Below are positions 50,027 through 59,626 of a stretch of 64,000 bases of DNA, piece by piece. Position numbers and translations under genes: made by a program. The notes under the pieces were generated by a model that did not search any database, had not been told where the DNA came from, and saw only the letters and a list, made by a program, of their open reading frames with translations. The DNA is taken from contig CAZFVR010000007.1 in NCBI GenBank assembly GCA_964522215.1, forward strand, positions 1 to 64,000. The letters are read 5' to 3'. The stretch's first letter is position 1. The number at the start of each line of letters is the position of its first letter. Source of the DNA: CAG-390 sp964522215. GTDB taxonomy: Bacteria; Bacillota; Clostridia; Oscillospirales; CAG-272.

Positions 50027-50145
50027 TTTAAGCTCCAAACTGCCGCCCCGAGCGGCAGATCAATTAAAAATTCAAAAACGAATGGCCGAATACTAAATAC
50101 TAAAATAAAACAAATTCAAGTGCTCAACGGAGATGCACGGGATGT

Positions 50146-51267
50146 TCACTGCCCACTCTTTCCCGCAAGCTTTAGGATCTCGTCAAATATCAGCTCATTT
50201 GCGTTCGGCACGGCAAAGGCGGATATATTCTCTTCAAGCTCCTGCATATGCGCCGGGGATCCAAGCAATGCCGCCACCTCGCGGCATATCCTGCCCGCGT
50301 CAAGCTCACTCTCTCTTATCAGCACCGCGGCATTGGCATCCGCCAGTACCTTTGCGTTTTTATATTGCTGATCGTCGGTCACGTTGGGTGACGGTATAAG
50401 TATAGATGCTTTTTTTGCCAGTGCCAGCTCGGAGAGCGTGATGGCTCCCGAACGGCTGATTATAAGATCCGCCGCGGCCATGCGCATTGGCATATCATAG
50501 ATATATTCGGTAAGCTCTATATTTTTGCATTTGTCAAGCCCCGCCGCTTCAAACGCCGCGCGGGTCTCGGCATATCCCGATGCGCCTGTTGCATGGATGC
50601 AATAGGTGCGGGGGTGAGAGCTGAGATAGTCACGCATAAGCTCAAGCACCGCGCGGTTCACGCGCTCCGCGCCAAGACTGCCGCCAAAGGAGACGATATA
50701 CTTATCGCATTCAGCTCCCAAGCCTATCTTTGCCCGCGCATCCGCCTTTTTTATCTCGCCAAAGTCGGCACGCAGAGGACTGCCCACATGCATGGTCTTT
50801 TGAAGTGCGCCGAGCTTTTCGCCGGTAACGGCAAAATTAACGAATATTTTGTCAACATACGGGACGAGCCGCTTTACCGTAAGCCCCGGCACGGCGTTGG
50901 ATTCATGCACTGCGGAAGGCACACCAAGCTTTGACGCCGCAACGAGCAGCGGCCAGCTGACATATCCGCCCGTGCCTATAACTACATCCGGGCGGAATTC
51001 CCGAATGATCTTTTTTGCGGCCATCGGGGATGTAAACGCCAGGTATGCGGCGCGGATATTTGAAAGTGAGAGCGAACGCCTAAAGCCCCTCACATCAACA
51101 TGATAAAGCTTATATCCCGCCGCAGGGACAAGCTTATTTTCTATTCCGCGTTCTGTCCCCACAAAGGCGATCTCCGCCGTGGGGATATGCGCTTTTATAG
51201 TGTCGGCAATTGCAATTGCGGGGTTTACATGTCCGCCGGTTCCGCCGCCTGTCATCAATACGCGCAT
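50146..51267 (-). CDS. murG: UDP-GlcNAc:lipid I N-acetylglucosaminyltransferase MurG
   Basis: 373 residues, full length. Adds GlcNAc to lipid I at the inner membrane face to give lipid II. TGGGTGGHVNPAIAIAD (G loop 1, residues 6-20), GTGGYVSWPLLVAA (G loop 2), FGGSLGAERVN and the donor site SRSGAITLSELALAKKASILIP. Located between ftsW and ftsQ, as in most Firmicutes. Confidence 0.97.
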   Translation of the reverse strand: MRVLMTGGGTGGHVNPAIAIADTIKAHIPTAEIAFVGTERGIENKLVPAAGYKLYHVDVRGFRRSLSLSNIRAAYLAFTSPMAAKKIIREFRPDVVIGTGGYVSWPLLVAASKLGVPSAVHESNAVPGLTVKRLVPYVDKIFVNFAVTGEKLGALQKTMHVGSPLRADFGEIKKADARAKIGLGAECDKYIVSFGGSLGAERVNRAVLELMRDYLSSHPRTYCIHATGASGYAETRAAFEAAGLDKCKNIELTEYIYDMPMRMAAADLIISRSGAITLSELALAKKASILIPSPNVTDDQQYKNAKVLADANAAVLIRESELDAGRICREVAALLGSPAHMQELEENISAFAVPNANELIFDEILKLAGKSGQ

Positions 51268-51352
51268 GATGATCCCATCCTTCCAAAGTCATTCAAAGGT
51301 AAATAGAATGTAATTAAATAACTCAATAATGTGCTCTGTCGCCTCAAAATCG

Positions 51353-52615
51353 CTACGCCCTTTGTTGGGTGCAAAATCTTGATAGTCCCAGCACTATCCC
51401 CGCCTCAAACATCTGCATGATGGTTGCAGTGCCGCCTGTACTGAAGTACGGCAGGGATATACCTGTGTTAAAGATGACACCCGTAACGACCGCTATATTC
51501 AGCAGCACCTGCAATGCAAGCTTAAATGAGAGACCGAATATTACGAGCGAGCAGAATTTATCCGATGCGCGCGCCGCCAAAACAAAGCCGCGCGATATCA
51601 GAGCCAAAAACAAAAGCATTATGGCAACAGCGCCGAAGAATCCAAGCTCCTCGCAAACGATGGTAAACACAAAGTCGTTTTGCGGCTGTGAGACATAGCC
51701 GTATTTAAGCCGCGATTGACCAAGCCCCAGCCCAAACATTCCGCCTGTTCCAATGGCGTAAAGCCCCTGCGTGCTCTGCCAGTCACTGCCGAGAGCATCC
51801 GCACCGCGGTAGAGCCAGCTCTCAACGCGCTTGCGGGCATAATCGGTATTCATTATGATAACGCCAAGCCCCGCCGCAAGCGGCACCATTGATAAGAACC
51901 ACCGCAGATCCGTCCCGCCGAAGAGCATTGTAACACACCCGATGGCGGTGATTATGATAACGCCCGAAAAGTGCTTTTCAAGACCAACGAGCACCACAAC
52001 TATCCCAAGCATTATACAGGGGATCAAAAAGCCGTAGATGAATGAATCGCGGCGGGTGCGCCCTGCGGAGTTTATCTCGCGCTCCCAGCGGCTCATATGC
52101 AGTGAAATTATAAGTATCACCGCCGTTTTTGCCGCCTCGGACGGCTGAAAGTTAAAAAGACCGAATATGCTTATCCACCTTTGTGCGCCGCCGCCCACAA
52201 CACCCATGGCAAGGACGAGAAGCAAAAGCACCAGCACCGCGACATACATTCCGATGGACATATACCGCATGGTGGTTGGAGTTATAAACAGCATTGCTGC
52301 CACGGCGACCGCGCCGACTGCCATATGGAGCAGATGCTCCTTTAAAAAATGATAGCTGTCGCCGTACTGCTGTTCTGCATATGCAGAGCTTGCACTAAAG
52401 CACATCACAGTGCCGACCGTCAGCAGTATAAGAAAAAGAATAAGATACACCGGGTCCGGCCCCACTCGTGCGATAAGTCGCCCCGGCTTTTCGGATTCAC
52501 TTATATAATCCGGCGTTTCGATATAATCGCGAAGCAGACCGCGCCCGCCAAGCTCGCGGCTGCGATGCTCGCCGGGCTGCCCACGGGTGGCTGTACTGCT
52601 TGAATTTGTTTTCAT
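51353..52615 (-). CDS. ftsW: FtsW/SpoVE-family SEDS peptidoglycan polymerase
   Basis: 420 residues. About ten membrane spans after a hydrophilic N-terminus of 55 residues. SEDS marks: VYLILFLILLTVGTVMCFSASSAYA, FNFQPSEAAKTAVIL, SDWQSTQGLYAIGTGGMFGLGLG, DFVFTIVCEELGFFGA, and PYFSTGGTATIMQM near the C-terminus. The Asp in the long extracellular loop region matches the catalytic site of SEDS glycosyltransferases. It pairs with the PBP upstream in the cluster to make septal peptidoglycan. Confidence 0.93.
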   Translation of the reverse strand: MKTNSSSTATRGQPGEHRSRELGGRGLLRDYIETPDYISESEKPGRLIARVGPDPVYLILFLILLTVGTVMCFSASSAYAEQQYGDSYHFLKEHLLHMAVGAVAVAAMLFITPTTMRYMSIGMYVAVLVLLLLVLAMGVVGGGAQRWISIFGLFNFQPSEAAKTAVILIISLHMSRWEREINSAGRTRRDSFIYGFLIPCIMLGIVVVLVGLEKHFSGVIIITAIGCVTMLFGGTDLRWFLSMVPLAAGLGVIIMNTDYARKRVESWLYRGADALGSDWQSTQGLYAIGTGGMFGLGLGQSRLKYGYVSQPQNDFVFTIVCEELGFFGAVAIMLLFLALISRGFVLAARASDKFCSLVIFGLSFKLALQVLLNIAVVTGVIFNTGISLPYFSTGGTATIMQMFEAGIVLGLSRFCTQQRA

Positions 52616-52728
52616 GGTTCCTCCCGCGTGATCTGATCTTTTCGTTTTTAATAATATATCAATTGCATCTAAATGATATCCCGGATATTATCTCGGTTCG
52701 GGATCTGTCTTATGCCCCAAGCAGGCCA

Positions 52729-53724
52729 TCAAAGCCCAAACCAAGCAAGCACACAAAACAGCACTGCCGCCGCGGAGAACACCGCAACGATCCTCACCTC
52801 GCTCCATCCGCATTTTTCAAAATGGTGATGGATGGGCGCCATTTTAAACAGGCGTTTGCCGTGAGTGAGCTTAAAGTAGCCGACCTGCAGGATATCCGAT
52901 GCGATCTCGCAGATATAAACAAGTCCCGCCACTATTATGATAAGCGGCTGATCTGCCAGAAACGCCATGCCGACTACCATTCCGCCAAGGTAGAGCGAGC
53001 CTGTATCCCCCATAAATACCTTTGCGGGGTAGAAATTATACATTAAGAAGCCAACTGTACCGCCGATAACGGTGGCGGCAAGGCAGGAAAGCTCCGGCAG
53101 CTCGGCGGCAAAGGCCGCAACTGCAAAGAACGCACCCACCACGGCGGTCACACTGCTTGAAAGACCGTCAATACCATCGGTAAGGTTTACGCCGTTTACC
53201 ATGCCCGTGATGAGCAGGAGCGCGACGATATAATAAAAGATGCCCAGCTCAAGTTCTACATTCAAATAAGGAATGCTAAGCGCGGTATCGATAAGACCGA
53301 GTGCCCTCATGGCAAAGAGATAGAGCGCGGCCGCTATCAGCTGCAGCCCAAACTTTTGCCAAGCCAAAAAGCCCTCATTCTGCTTTTTTATCAACTTTGT
53401 GTAGTCGTCAAAAAAGCCGATAAGGCCGTTTGCAACGCCAAGCCCCAGGGTCAGTGCGGCGGGGAGCAGCTCACCGGCGCGGCCGTTTACGGCGTATATG
53501 ATAAGGATGATGCAAAAAACCATCACCGAGGGGATGATAAATCCCACGCCGCCCATGATGGGCGTTCCCTCCTTGCCCTTATGCCAACGCGGCCCGATAT
53601 CGTATATCTTTTGGCCGATCTTGCGGCTTTTAAGGACAGGTATAAGTCGGCGCAGTATCAGCACGGTGCCGAGAAATACCGCGCAAAGCACCGAGAAAAA
53701 TTCAATAAGCATTCTTGTTTTCAT
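52729..53724 (-). CDS. mraY: phospho-N-acetylmuramoyl-pentapeptide transferase
   Basis: 331 residues, about ten spans. Transfers phospho-MurNAc-pentapeptide to undecaprenyl phosphate (lipid I). KEGTPIMGGVGFIIP near the N-terminus, NGLIGFFDDYTK (DDxxK/D), NLTDGIDGL, FMGDTGSLYLGG and the C-terminal MAPIHHHFEKCGWSE with the catalytic His triad. It comes after murF; murD, which usually follows mraY, is absent, the next gene being ftsW. Confidence 0.97.
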   Translation of the reverse strand: MKTRMLIEFFSVLCAVFLGTVLILRRLIPVLKSRKIGQKIYDIGPRWHKGKEGTPIMGGVGFIIPSVMVFCIILIIYAVNGRAGELLPAALTLGLGVANGLIGFFDDYTKLIKKQNEGFLAWQKFGLQLIAAALYLFAMRALGLIDTALSIPYLNVELELGIFYYIVALLLITGMVNGVNLTDGIDGLSSSVTAVVGAFFAVAAFAAELPELSCLAATVIGGTVGFLMYNFYPAKVFMGDTGSLYLGGMVVGMAFLADQPLIIIVAGLVYICEIASDILQVGYFKLTHGKRLFKMAPIHHHFEKCGWSEVRIVAVFSAAAVLFCVLAWFGL

Positions 53725-53809
53725 TTTATTTTATATTCCCCGTTTTGACCATACTTTAAAGTCGTTTTGCTTTTCCGCGAGCGAGCAAAAACGCCGCCCG
53801 CCCCGCGCC

Positions 53810-55297
53810 TCACATAGCGCGAAGAGCCTCAACTATCCGCTCGGCTCGTACCGAGCGGCTGGCCTTGATGAGCAGGCAATCGCGCGCTCCGAGCGTGCGC
53901 CTTGCCGCCTCGGCGGCGATGCGAGGTGATGCCTCGGATGTGATATCGGCGATCCTTACTATGCACTCGGGGGAAAGTCCCGCGGCCGCCGCACCGCGTG
54001 CCGTGTGTGCCGACATAGGCCCGAATGCGATAAGAAATCCCCCACCGCGTGAGGCAAAATATTCACCGACTGCGCGATGCATTGCGGCTGAGCCCTCGCC
54101 AAGCTCGCCCATATCGCCGAGTATTGCCGCGGGAATGCCCCCACGCTCGGCAGCGGCACTGACAAGAACATCTATTGCCGCACGCATAGACTCGGGGCTT
54201 GCGTTGTAGCAATCCTCAATAACGGACAGCCCGCCGGCACTTATGAATGCCTGCCGCATGGCGGCGGGTCTGAACGCGGCAGCACCGCAGCGTATCTCAT
54301 CATCGCAAAGTCCGCGCATGATGCCGATGGCGGCGGCGATAAGAGCGGCCTGTGCGTTGTGACGCCCTCGCACCGGGATCTTAATATCCTTTATAACCCT
54401 GCCGCTTGAATGTAACGTAAAGGTGCATCCGTCCGCGCTGTCGGTAAGCTCGGAGATATAAAAGTCGGCGTGCCGATCCCCCGCAGCCGAAAAACACACG
54501 GCGCGGCTGTCGGTGCGGCCCGCATCTGCCAAAAGCGGCTCGTCACCGTTTAAAAGCAGTGTACCGCCGGGGGCAAGCCCCGCACGCACCTCGAGCTTTG
54601 CGCGTGCTATATTCTCTCTGGTTTTTAAAAATTCAAGATGCGACGAACCTATATTCGTTATGACTGCAATGTCCGGGCGAGCGGCAAGCGACATTGCCTC
54701 TATCTCGCCAAAGCCGCTCATGCCCATCTCAAGGACGGCATATTCGGCATCGGCGGGGATGCTGAGCATCGTCAGCGGCATGCCGATAGTGCTGTTTTTA
54801 TTGCCCTCGGTGCGAAAGACCCTACAGTCGGAGGAGTGTGCCGCCAGCACAGCGGCAATAAACTCTTTTGTTGTAGTCTTGCCCACACTGCCCGTGACCG
54901 CTACCTTGCATGCAGAGATGGAGTCCGCAAAGCCGGCGGCAAGGGAGGAGAGCGCCGCCACGGTGCCATCGGTAAGGATGATGGGTATCGTTGGGTCAAC
55001 GCCCGCCGGTACTCTCTCGCCCAGCACCGCCGCCGCACCTGCGGCCGCCGCGGAGTTGATATAATCATGACCGTCCACCCGCTCGCCGACTATTGCAGCA
55101 AAAAGCACGCCCTCGCCGACCTCGCGAGAATCTGTACATATATAGCGAATTGGACGGCTAAGCGACTCGGCATCGCCGCCGCACACTCGGCCGCCGCAAA
55201 GCTCGGCCACGCGGGAGATCAATATGCTCCCGCCGTTTACATTTATCTTTATCTTCATGCTATCATGATCCGCCGTATCCGCGCCGCCCGGAGACAT
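53810..55297 (-). CDS. murF: UDP-N-acetylmuramoyl-tripeptide--D-Ala-D-Ala ligase
   Basis: 495 residues from the ATG at 55297, which follows GGAG by five bases; a second ATG at 55258 (MKIKINVNGG) gives a more standard length of 482. Adds D-Ala-D-Ala to the UDP-MurNAc-tripeptide. N-terminal domain with YICTDSREV and GERVDGHDYI, ATP loop VAVTGSVGKTTTKEFIAAVL, central domain NKNSTIGMPLTML, and DCYNASPESMRAAIDVL. Lies between murE and mraY. Confidence 0.95.
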   Translation of the reverse strand: MSPGGADTADHDSMKIKINVNGGSILISRVAELCGGRVCGGDAESLSRPIRYICTDSREVGEGVLFAAIVGERVDGHDYINSAAAAGAAAVLGERVPAGVDPTIPIILTDGTVAALSSLAAGFADSISACKVAVTGSVGKTTTKEFIAAVLAAHSSDCRVFRTEGNKNSTIGMPLTMLSIPADAEYAVLEMGMSGFGEIEAMSLAARPDIAVITNIGSSHLEFLKTRENIARAKLEVRAGLAPGGTLLLNGDEPLLADAGRTDSRAVCFSAAGDRHADFYISELTDSADGCTFTLHSSGRVIKDIKIPVRGRHNAQAALIAAAIGIMRGLCDDEIRCGAAAFRPAAMRQAFISAGGLSVIEDCYNASPESMRAAIDVLVSAAAERGGIPAAILGDMGELGEGSAAMHRAVGEYFASRGGGFLIAFGPMSAHTARGAAAAGLSPECIVRIADITSEASPRIAAEAARRTLGARDCLLIKASRSVRAERIVEALRAM

Positions 55298-55375
55298 TCC
55301 CGCTCCGACCGCACGGCCATTTTCGTTCGTATTTTGATCTTCTTTATCTTTACTTTGTTTTTATTGTAATGTTTT

Positions 55376-57013
55376 TTATGTCTTCGTATCGATGCGATGT
55401 GTGTCTTCCGGATCGCTCTTGTGCCGTTGCATCCACTCGGCTGCGGCCGCGCGGACTATATCCGCCTCACAAAACTCATGCCTGCCGCCCGCATCTATCT
55501 CATATCTTTCATGTCCCTTGCCCGCAAGCAGGAGGATATCCCCCGCGCGAGCCTCGGCGATCGCCCTCTCTATCGCCGCACGGCGGTCGAACTCGATCAT
55601 ATGCGGGCAGTGAGGATCAAAGCCCGCCATTATTTCATCTATGATATCCCGCGGCCGCTCGGATCTTGAATTATCCGATGTGATAACACAAAGATCCGCC
55701 ATGCGCGAGGCTATGTGCCCCATCTTGGGACGTTTTTGTCTGTCCCTGTCGCCACCGCAACCGAAAAGCAGGATCAGCCGCCCCGGAGATTCGCCACGGC
55801 AAGCACTGCGGGCATCCATAAACCCGCGCGCGGTACGCAAAAGATTTTCAAGCGCATCCGGCGTGTGAGCGTAATCGATAAAGACCGCAACCGGAAAACC
55901 GCCGCCTACCCTCACGCGCTCAAGCCTGCCCGGAGTCCGAGAGGCCGATGCCAGTGCATCCGCCACCGCACTGCCGCTGATACCGAGAGAGATAGCCACG
56001 GCCGCGGCTTGAAGTGAATTCATAACGCTGAACGCACCCGGCGTGGCGGTGCGCAATGTTCGTATCTCGCCGGGCGAGACCATGGTGTAGCTGATGCCCT
56101 CCCCGCCGAATAGACGGATAGACTCGGCAGTGTATCGCACGCACCCCGCAGAGTCCAAAATGCGACTGCCGCCTGCGCTGCAAAGGATGATATGCCCCGC
56201 AACAGGCAACTCACGCTCGCGCGCGTACTCCAAAAACCTCGGCGCATACGCATCATCGGCATTGAGGACGGCTATGTCCGTCATTTTAAGTATTTCTGCC
56301 TTTGCGAGAAAATAATTCTCCATATTGCCGTGAAAGTCCAAATGTTCCGGCGTGAGATTGGTTATCACCGCCGCCGAAAAATGCAACGGCGAGAGCTTTG
56401 AGAGCGCCAGAGCGTGCGATGAGGCCTCCATAAATACATATTCCGCCCCATCGTCACGCATTGCCGCAAGTATGCGGTAAAGCTGACCGGGGTCGGGAGT
56501 AGTCATATTTGCGTTAGCATCATCCGGGCAAAAGTCAGGGTCGTCGCGCGTGTCAAGCACGCGCTTTGGTGTTTCACAGCCCAGCGTTCCGATAAGGCCG
56601 CACCTGTACATTGCCGCGCCGAATATCGAGCGCAGCATATGGCTGACCGTGGTCTTTCCGTTTGTCCCGGTCACGGCGACAAGACCAAGCCCCGCCGCCG
56701 CGAGCTCATACCGGGCGTACCAAAGTGCGGCAAGTGCCGACCTGGTATCTTTTGTATATATTATCGTTACCCCCGCAGGAATGCACACACGGTCGAACGT
56801 GTGACCCTCCTCCACCACCAAAGCCGCAGCGCCGCCGGCGCACACACGGTCTATATAGCGATGAGAGTCGTTTTTAATGCCCCGAATGCACAAAAACAAG
56901 CAACCTCGGCGCACCCTGCGGGAATCAGATACTATCTCGGTGATCTCAATATCTATTTCTCCCTCTGCGCGGTATTTGATACCCGAATCGCAAAGCAAAC
57001 GCAAAAGCTTCAT
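55376..57013 (-). CDS. murE: UDP-N-acetylmuramoyl-L-Ala-D-Glu ligase MurE
   Basis: 545 residues. Adds the third amino acid of the stem peptide. SDSRRVRRGCLFLCIRG, ATP loop VTGTNGKTTVSHMLR, GTLG, MTTPDP, EASSHAL, IDYAHTPDALENLL, and LLFGCGGDRDRQKR. The amino-acid-selecting motif is ITSDNSRSERP where meso-diaminopimelate enzymes have DNPR; the Arg that holds the diaminopimelate carboxylate is kept and Pro is replaced by Ser. Diaminopimelate is therefore the likeliest substrate. It lacks a clear ribosome site at the ATG at 57013. Confidence 0.94.
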   Translation of the reverse strand: MKLLRLLCDSGIKYRAEGEIDIEITEIVSDSRRVRRGCLFLCIRGIKNDSHRYIDRVCAGGAAALVVEEGHTFDRVCIPAGVTIIYTKDTRSALAALWYARYELAAAGLGLVAVTGTNGKTTVSHMLRSIFGAAMYRCGLIGTLGCETPKRVLDTRDDPDFCPDDANANMTTPDPGQLYRILAAMRDDGAEYVFMEASSHALALSKLSPLHFSAAVITNLTPEHLDFHGNMENYFLAKAEILKMTDIAVLNADDAYAPRFLEYARERELPVAGHIILCSAGGSRILDSAGCVRYTAESIRLFGGEGISYTMVSPGEIRTLRTATPGAFSVMNSLQAAAVAISLGISGSAVADALASASRTPGRLERVRVGGGFPVAVFIDYAHTPDALENLLRTARGFMDARSACRGESPGRLILLFGCGGDRDRQKRPKMGHIASRMADLCVITSDNSRSERPRDIIDEIMAGFDPHCPHMIEFDRRAAIERAIAEARAGDILLLAGKGHERYEIDAGGRHEFCEADIVRAAAAEWMQRHKSDPEDTHRIDTKT

Positions 57014-57154
57014 TAAGGCTTACCACCCGATCCCGATAGATTTTTATATCATCGGTCATATCTTAAAGTGATACAAAGTGACATACGCGTTTTTGCATCT
57101 GTTTTTTGAGATCTTCGTTTATTTTATTGGTACGTTTATATTTGTATTGTTATA

Positions 57155-57193
57155 TCGTTTTGTCGTTTTGTCGTTTTGTCGTTTTGTCGTTTT
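57155..57193. repeat. tandem octamer repeat TCGTTTTG, about 4.9 copies
   Basis: Four exact copies of TCGTTTTG from 57155 to 57186 and a fifth partial copy to 57193. It lies between the end of the PBP gene and the start of murE, with no other feature in 57014-57214. Confidence 0.85.
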
Positions 57194-57214
57194 ATAGTTT
57201 GCAAAGAGGCGGCT

Positions 57215-59497
57215 TCAATCCTCGTCCCCGGTAAATCTCACCGTGACGGTAACAACACAGCCGCGCTCGACCGTCTCGCCCGCCGCAGGGTACTGCGACA
57301 CAACGAGCGCCTCACTGCCGAGCGTATGCCCTCGGCTTCCCTCTATCTTTATATTAAGACCTCGGTCGATGATAAGCTTATTCGCCGCGCCGGCCGTAAG
57401 GCTTAAAACATTTGGTACTACCACATCCCCCGCGGGTGCGTTGTCACCAAGATAGATGATAACTCTGCCATCGGCCTTGGAGATGACCGAGCCTGCAGCG
57501 GGGACCTGCGCGGTCACCGTATCGCCCTCGCCTACCACCTCGCATTCAACGCCGAGCGCGCTGATCATGTTTTTGGTAACGCGCAGACTGCGACCGCGGT
57601 ATTCCTCAACAGTTACATCAAGTGCCGCCGCCTCTTCATCTGTATACTGCGGCTCGTAGCCGAGATACGGCAGCATCTGCGCCATGCAATTTGCAATATA
57701 GGGCGCGGCGATCATGGAGCCGAAGCGCGTGCCCACCTTGGGGTCATCAACAACTATCAAAATGGCTATTTCCGGGTCATCGGCAGGTGCGTAGGCAACA
57801 CAAGAGCCTATACGCGCCAGCGGATCCGGGTCGCCTATCTTTTCGGAGGTTCCCGTTTTTGCGGCTATCTTGTATCCCGCTATATAGCAGTTCTTTGCAC
57901 CGCCGTCCCCCGATACTCCCTTTTCCAAAACATCGGATACCGTGCTTGATACCGATGCGCTTACCACCTGGCGTCGAACCTCTGTTTTGTGGCTCCAAAC
58001 GGTATTTCCGTCGGCATCCGTCATTTTTTCAACGACGTATGGGGTCAGCAGCTTTCCTTGGTTTGCCACGGCGGATATCGCGGTAAGGTGGTTTATCATG
58101 GATATTTGAAAGTTTTGCCCAAAGGATGCAACGGCCAGGTCAACGGTGGAGAAATCCGCCTCGTCCCAAATAACCGTTTTGCCCTCACCCGGGAGGTCTA
58201 TACCGCTTTTGCCGAGATACCCAAACTCGCGGAAGTAGTTATAAAAGCGGGGCTCTCCTATGCGGAACGCCACTGACATCATAACAGGGTTGCAGGACTG
58301 TTGAAGTCCCTCGCCGAGCGTGAGCCTGCCGTGTCCCACTGTATGGAAGCAATGTATCTTGCGATCGGCAACCTGAAGATATCCCGGGCAGTAAAAGGCC
58401 TCATCCACCCTCGCCGCGCCCTCCTCAAGTGTTATCGCCGTTGTAATTATCTTAAATGTTGAGCCTGGCATGTAGGTACCGCTGAGGACCTTGTTTGACC
58501 ACATGCTTGACAAAAGCTCGGATTTCAATGTATTGTATTCCGCAGTTCCCTCGGCATAGCCGGAGGCCAGCAGCTTATCTGCGTAGTAGCTTGAAAGCGT
58601 GCGCGCGTTGTTGCAGTCAAAATCCGGGTAGGTAGCCATGCCAAGCACCGCACCGGTCTTTACATTCATAACAATGCCCGCCACGCCGCACTCGGGTTGG
58701 CATTCCTCAAAGGTCGCGCGCAACTGTTCCTCAAGGATGGACTGTATCTTTATATCGATCGTTGTGTGCAGGTCGTAGCCGTCAACCGCATCGATGGTGC
58801 TTTTATATTCAAACGGCATCTCATTGCCGTAGGAATCGCGGGCTGTGATATATCGCCCGGGCGTACCCGCTAACTGCGTGTTATACTGATACTCGATACC
58901 GTAAAGGCCCGAGCCGTCAGTGCCGGTAAAGCCGAGCAGCTGTGCGGCCAGATCATCATACGGATAGTAGCGTTTTGTCGTGGCCTCGACCAGTATCATA
59001 TTTTCAAGATCGTTTTTTGATACAAAATCAAGCACGCGGTCGGCACTCTTGGTATCTGCCAAGCGCACAAGTGTGGCATCAAGACTGCTTTTTTTCTTTT
59101 CTATCAGCTCACTTACCATCTCATAGGTAACATCGTATTTTTCGCCGAGTATGCCCGCAAGCCCGCGGGCGATGATATCATCGTAATTTTTTGCCTCATC
59201 CCCTGTATTTTCGGCTACCGCCGCACGGATGTTTGAGGGCGCCAGTGCTATACGATATGCTGTTATATTGGTTGCAAGCTGTGCGCCGTCGGCACTGTAT
59301 ATCACTCCGCGCTTGGAGTAGATGGTAGACTCGGTGGTCAGCTGATCGATGACCTTTTGCTGATAGTAATCAAAATTGACTGTTTGTATCGTAAATATCC
59401 TTATTGCAAGCAGAACGAACGCAAGGGTGATACAGGCAAATATGATATATGACCGCTTGATAAGGCTCGTGCTTATCTTTATCCTACCGCCCTTCAT
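57215..59497 (-). CDS. class B penicillin-binding protein with two PASTA domains (SpoVD/FtsI type)
   Basis: 760 residues. Transpeptidase of septal or spore peptidoglycan. A single N-terminal span (about 13-35), dimerisation domain with SKRGVIYSADGAQLA, transpeptidase motifs GSTFKI (catalytic Ser, about 350), SCN (about 410) and KTGTSEK (about 545). Two C-terminal PASTA repeats (about 620-680 and 690-755) precede the end. PASTA repeats bind peptidoglycan. This architecture is that of SpoVD and Firmicutes PBP2 homologues. ATG at 59497 follows GAGGAG. It partners FtsW. Confidence 0.95.
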   Translation of the reverse strand: MKGGRIKISTSLIKRSYIIFACITLAFVLLAIRIFTIQTVNFDYYQQKVIDQLTTESTIYSKRGVIYSADGAQLATNITAYRIALAPSNIRAAVAENTGDEAKNYDDIIARGLAGILGEKYDVTYEMVSELIEKKKSSLDATLVRLADTKSADRVLDFVSKNDLENMILVEATTKRYYPYDDLAAQLLGFTGTDGSGLYGIEYQYNTQLAGTPGRYITARDSYGNEMPFEYKSTIDAVDGYDLHTTIDIKIQSILEEQLRATFEECQPECGVAGIVMNVKTGAVLGMATYPDFDCNNARTLSSYYADKLLASGYAEGTAEYNTLKSELLSSMWSNKVLSGTYMPGSTFKIITTAITLEEGAARVDEAFYCPGYLQVADRKIHCFHTVGHGRLTLGEGLQQSCNPVMMSVAFRIGEPRFYNYFREFGYLGKSGIDLPGEGKTVIWDEADFSTVDLAVASFGQNFQISMINHLTAISAVANQGKLLTPYVVEKMTDADGNTVWSHKTEVRRQVVSASVSSTVSDVLEKGVSGDGGAKNCYIAGYKIAAKTGTSEKIGDPDPLARIGSCVAYAPADDPEIAILIVVDDPKVGTRFGSMIAAPYIANCMAQMLPYLGYEPQYTDEEAAALDVTVEEYRGRSLRVTKNMISALGVECEVVGEGDTVTAQVPAAGSVISKADGRVIIYLGDNAPAGDVVVPNVLSLTAGAANKLIIDRGLNIKIEGSRGHTLGSEALVVSQYPAAGETVERGCVVTVTVRFTGDED

Positions 59498-59626
59498 TGC
59501 TCTCCTCTCGTGATACCTCAATACTTTCCTAAATTTTGACCATCCGGATCTACGGCATCCCGACCCGATGGCACATGGATGCAGGGATCGTTATTTATCC
59601 GTAATTAATATTATTGTGATGTGGCT

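Noticed and set aside
57155..57193. CRISPR-like array
   Set aside because: Units are eight bases, directly adjacent, without spacers and with no cas genes nearby: a simple tandem repeat.
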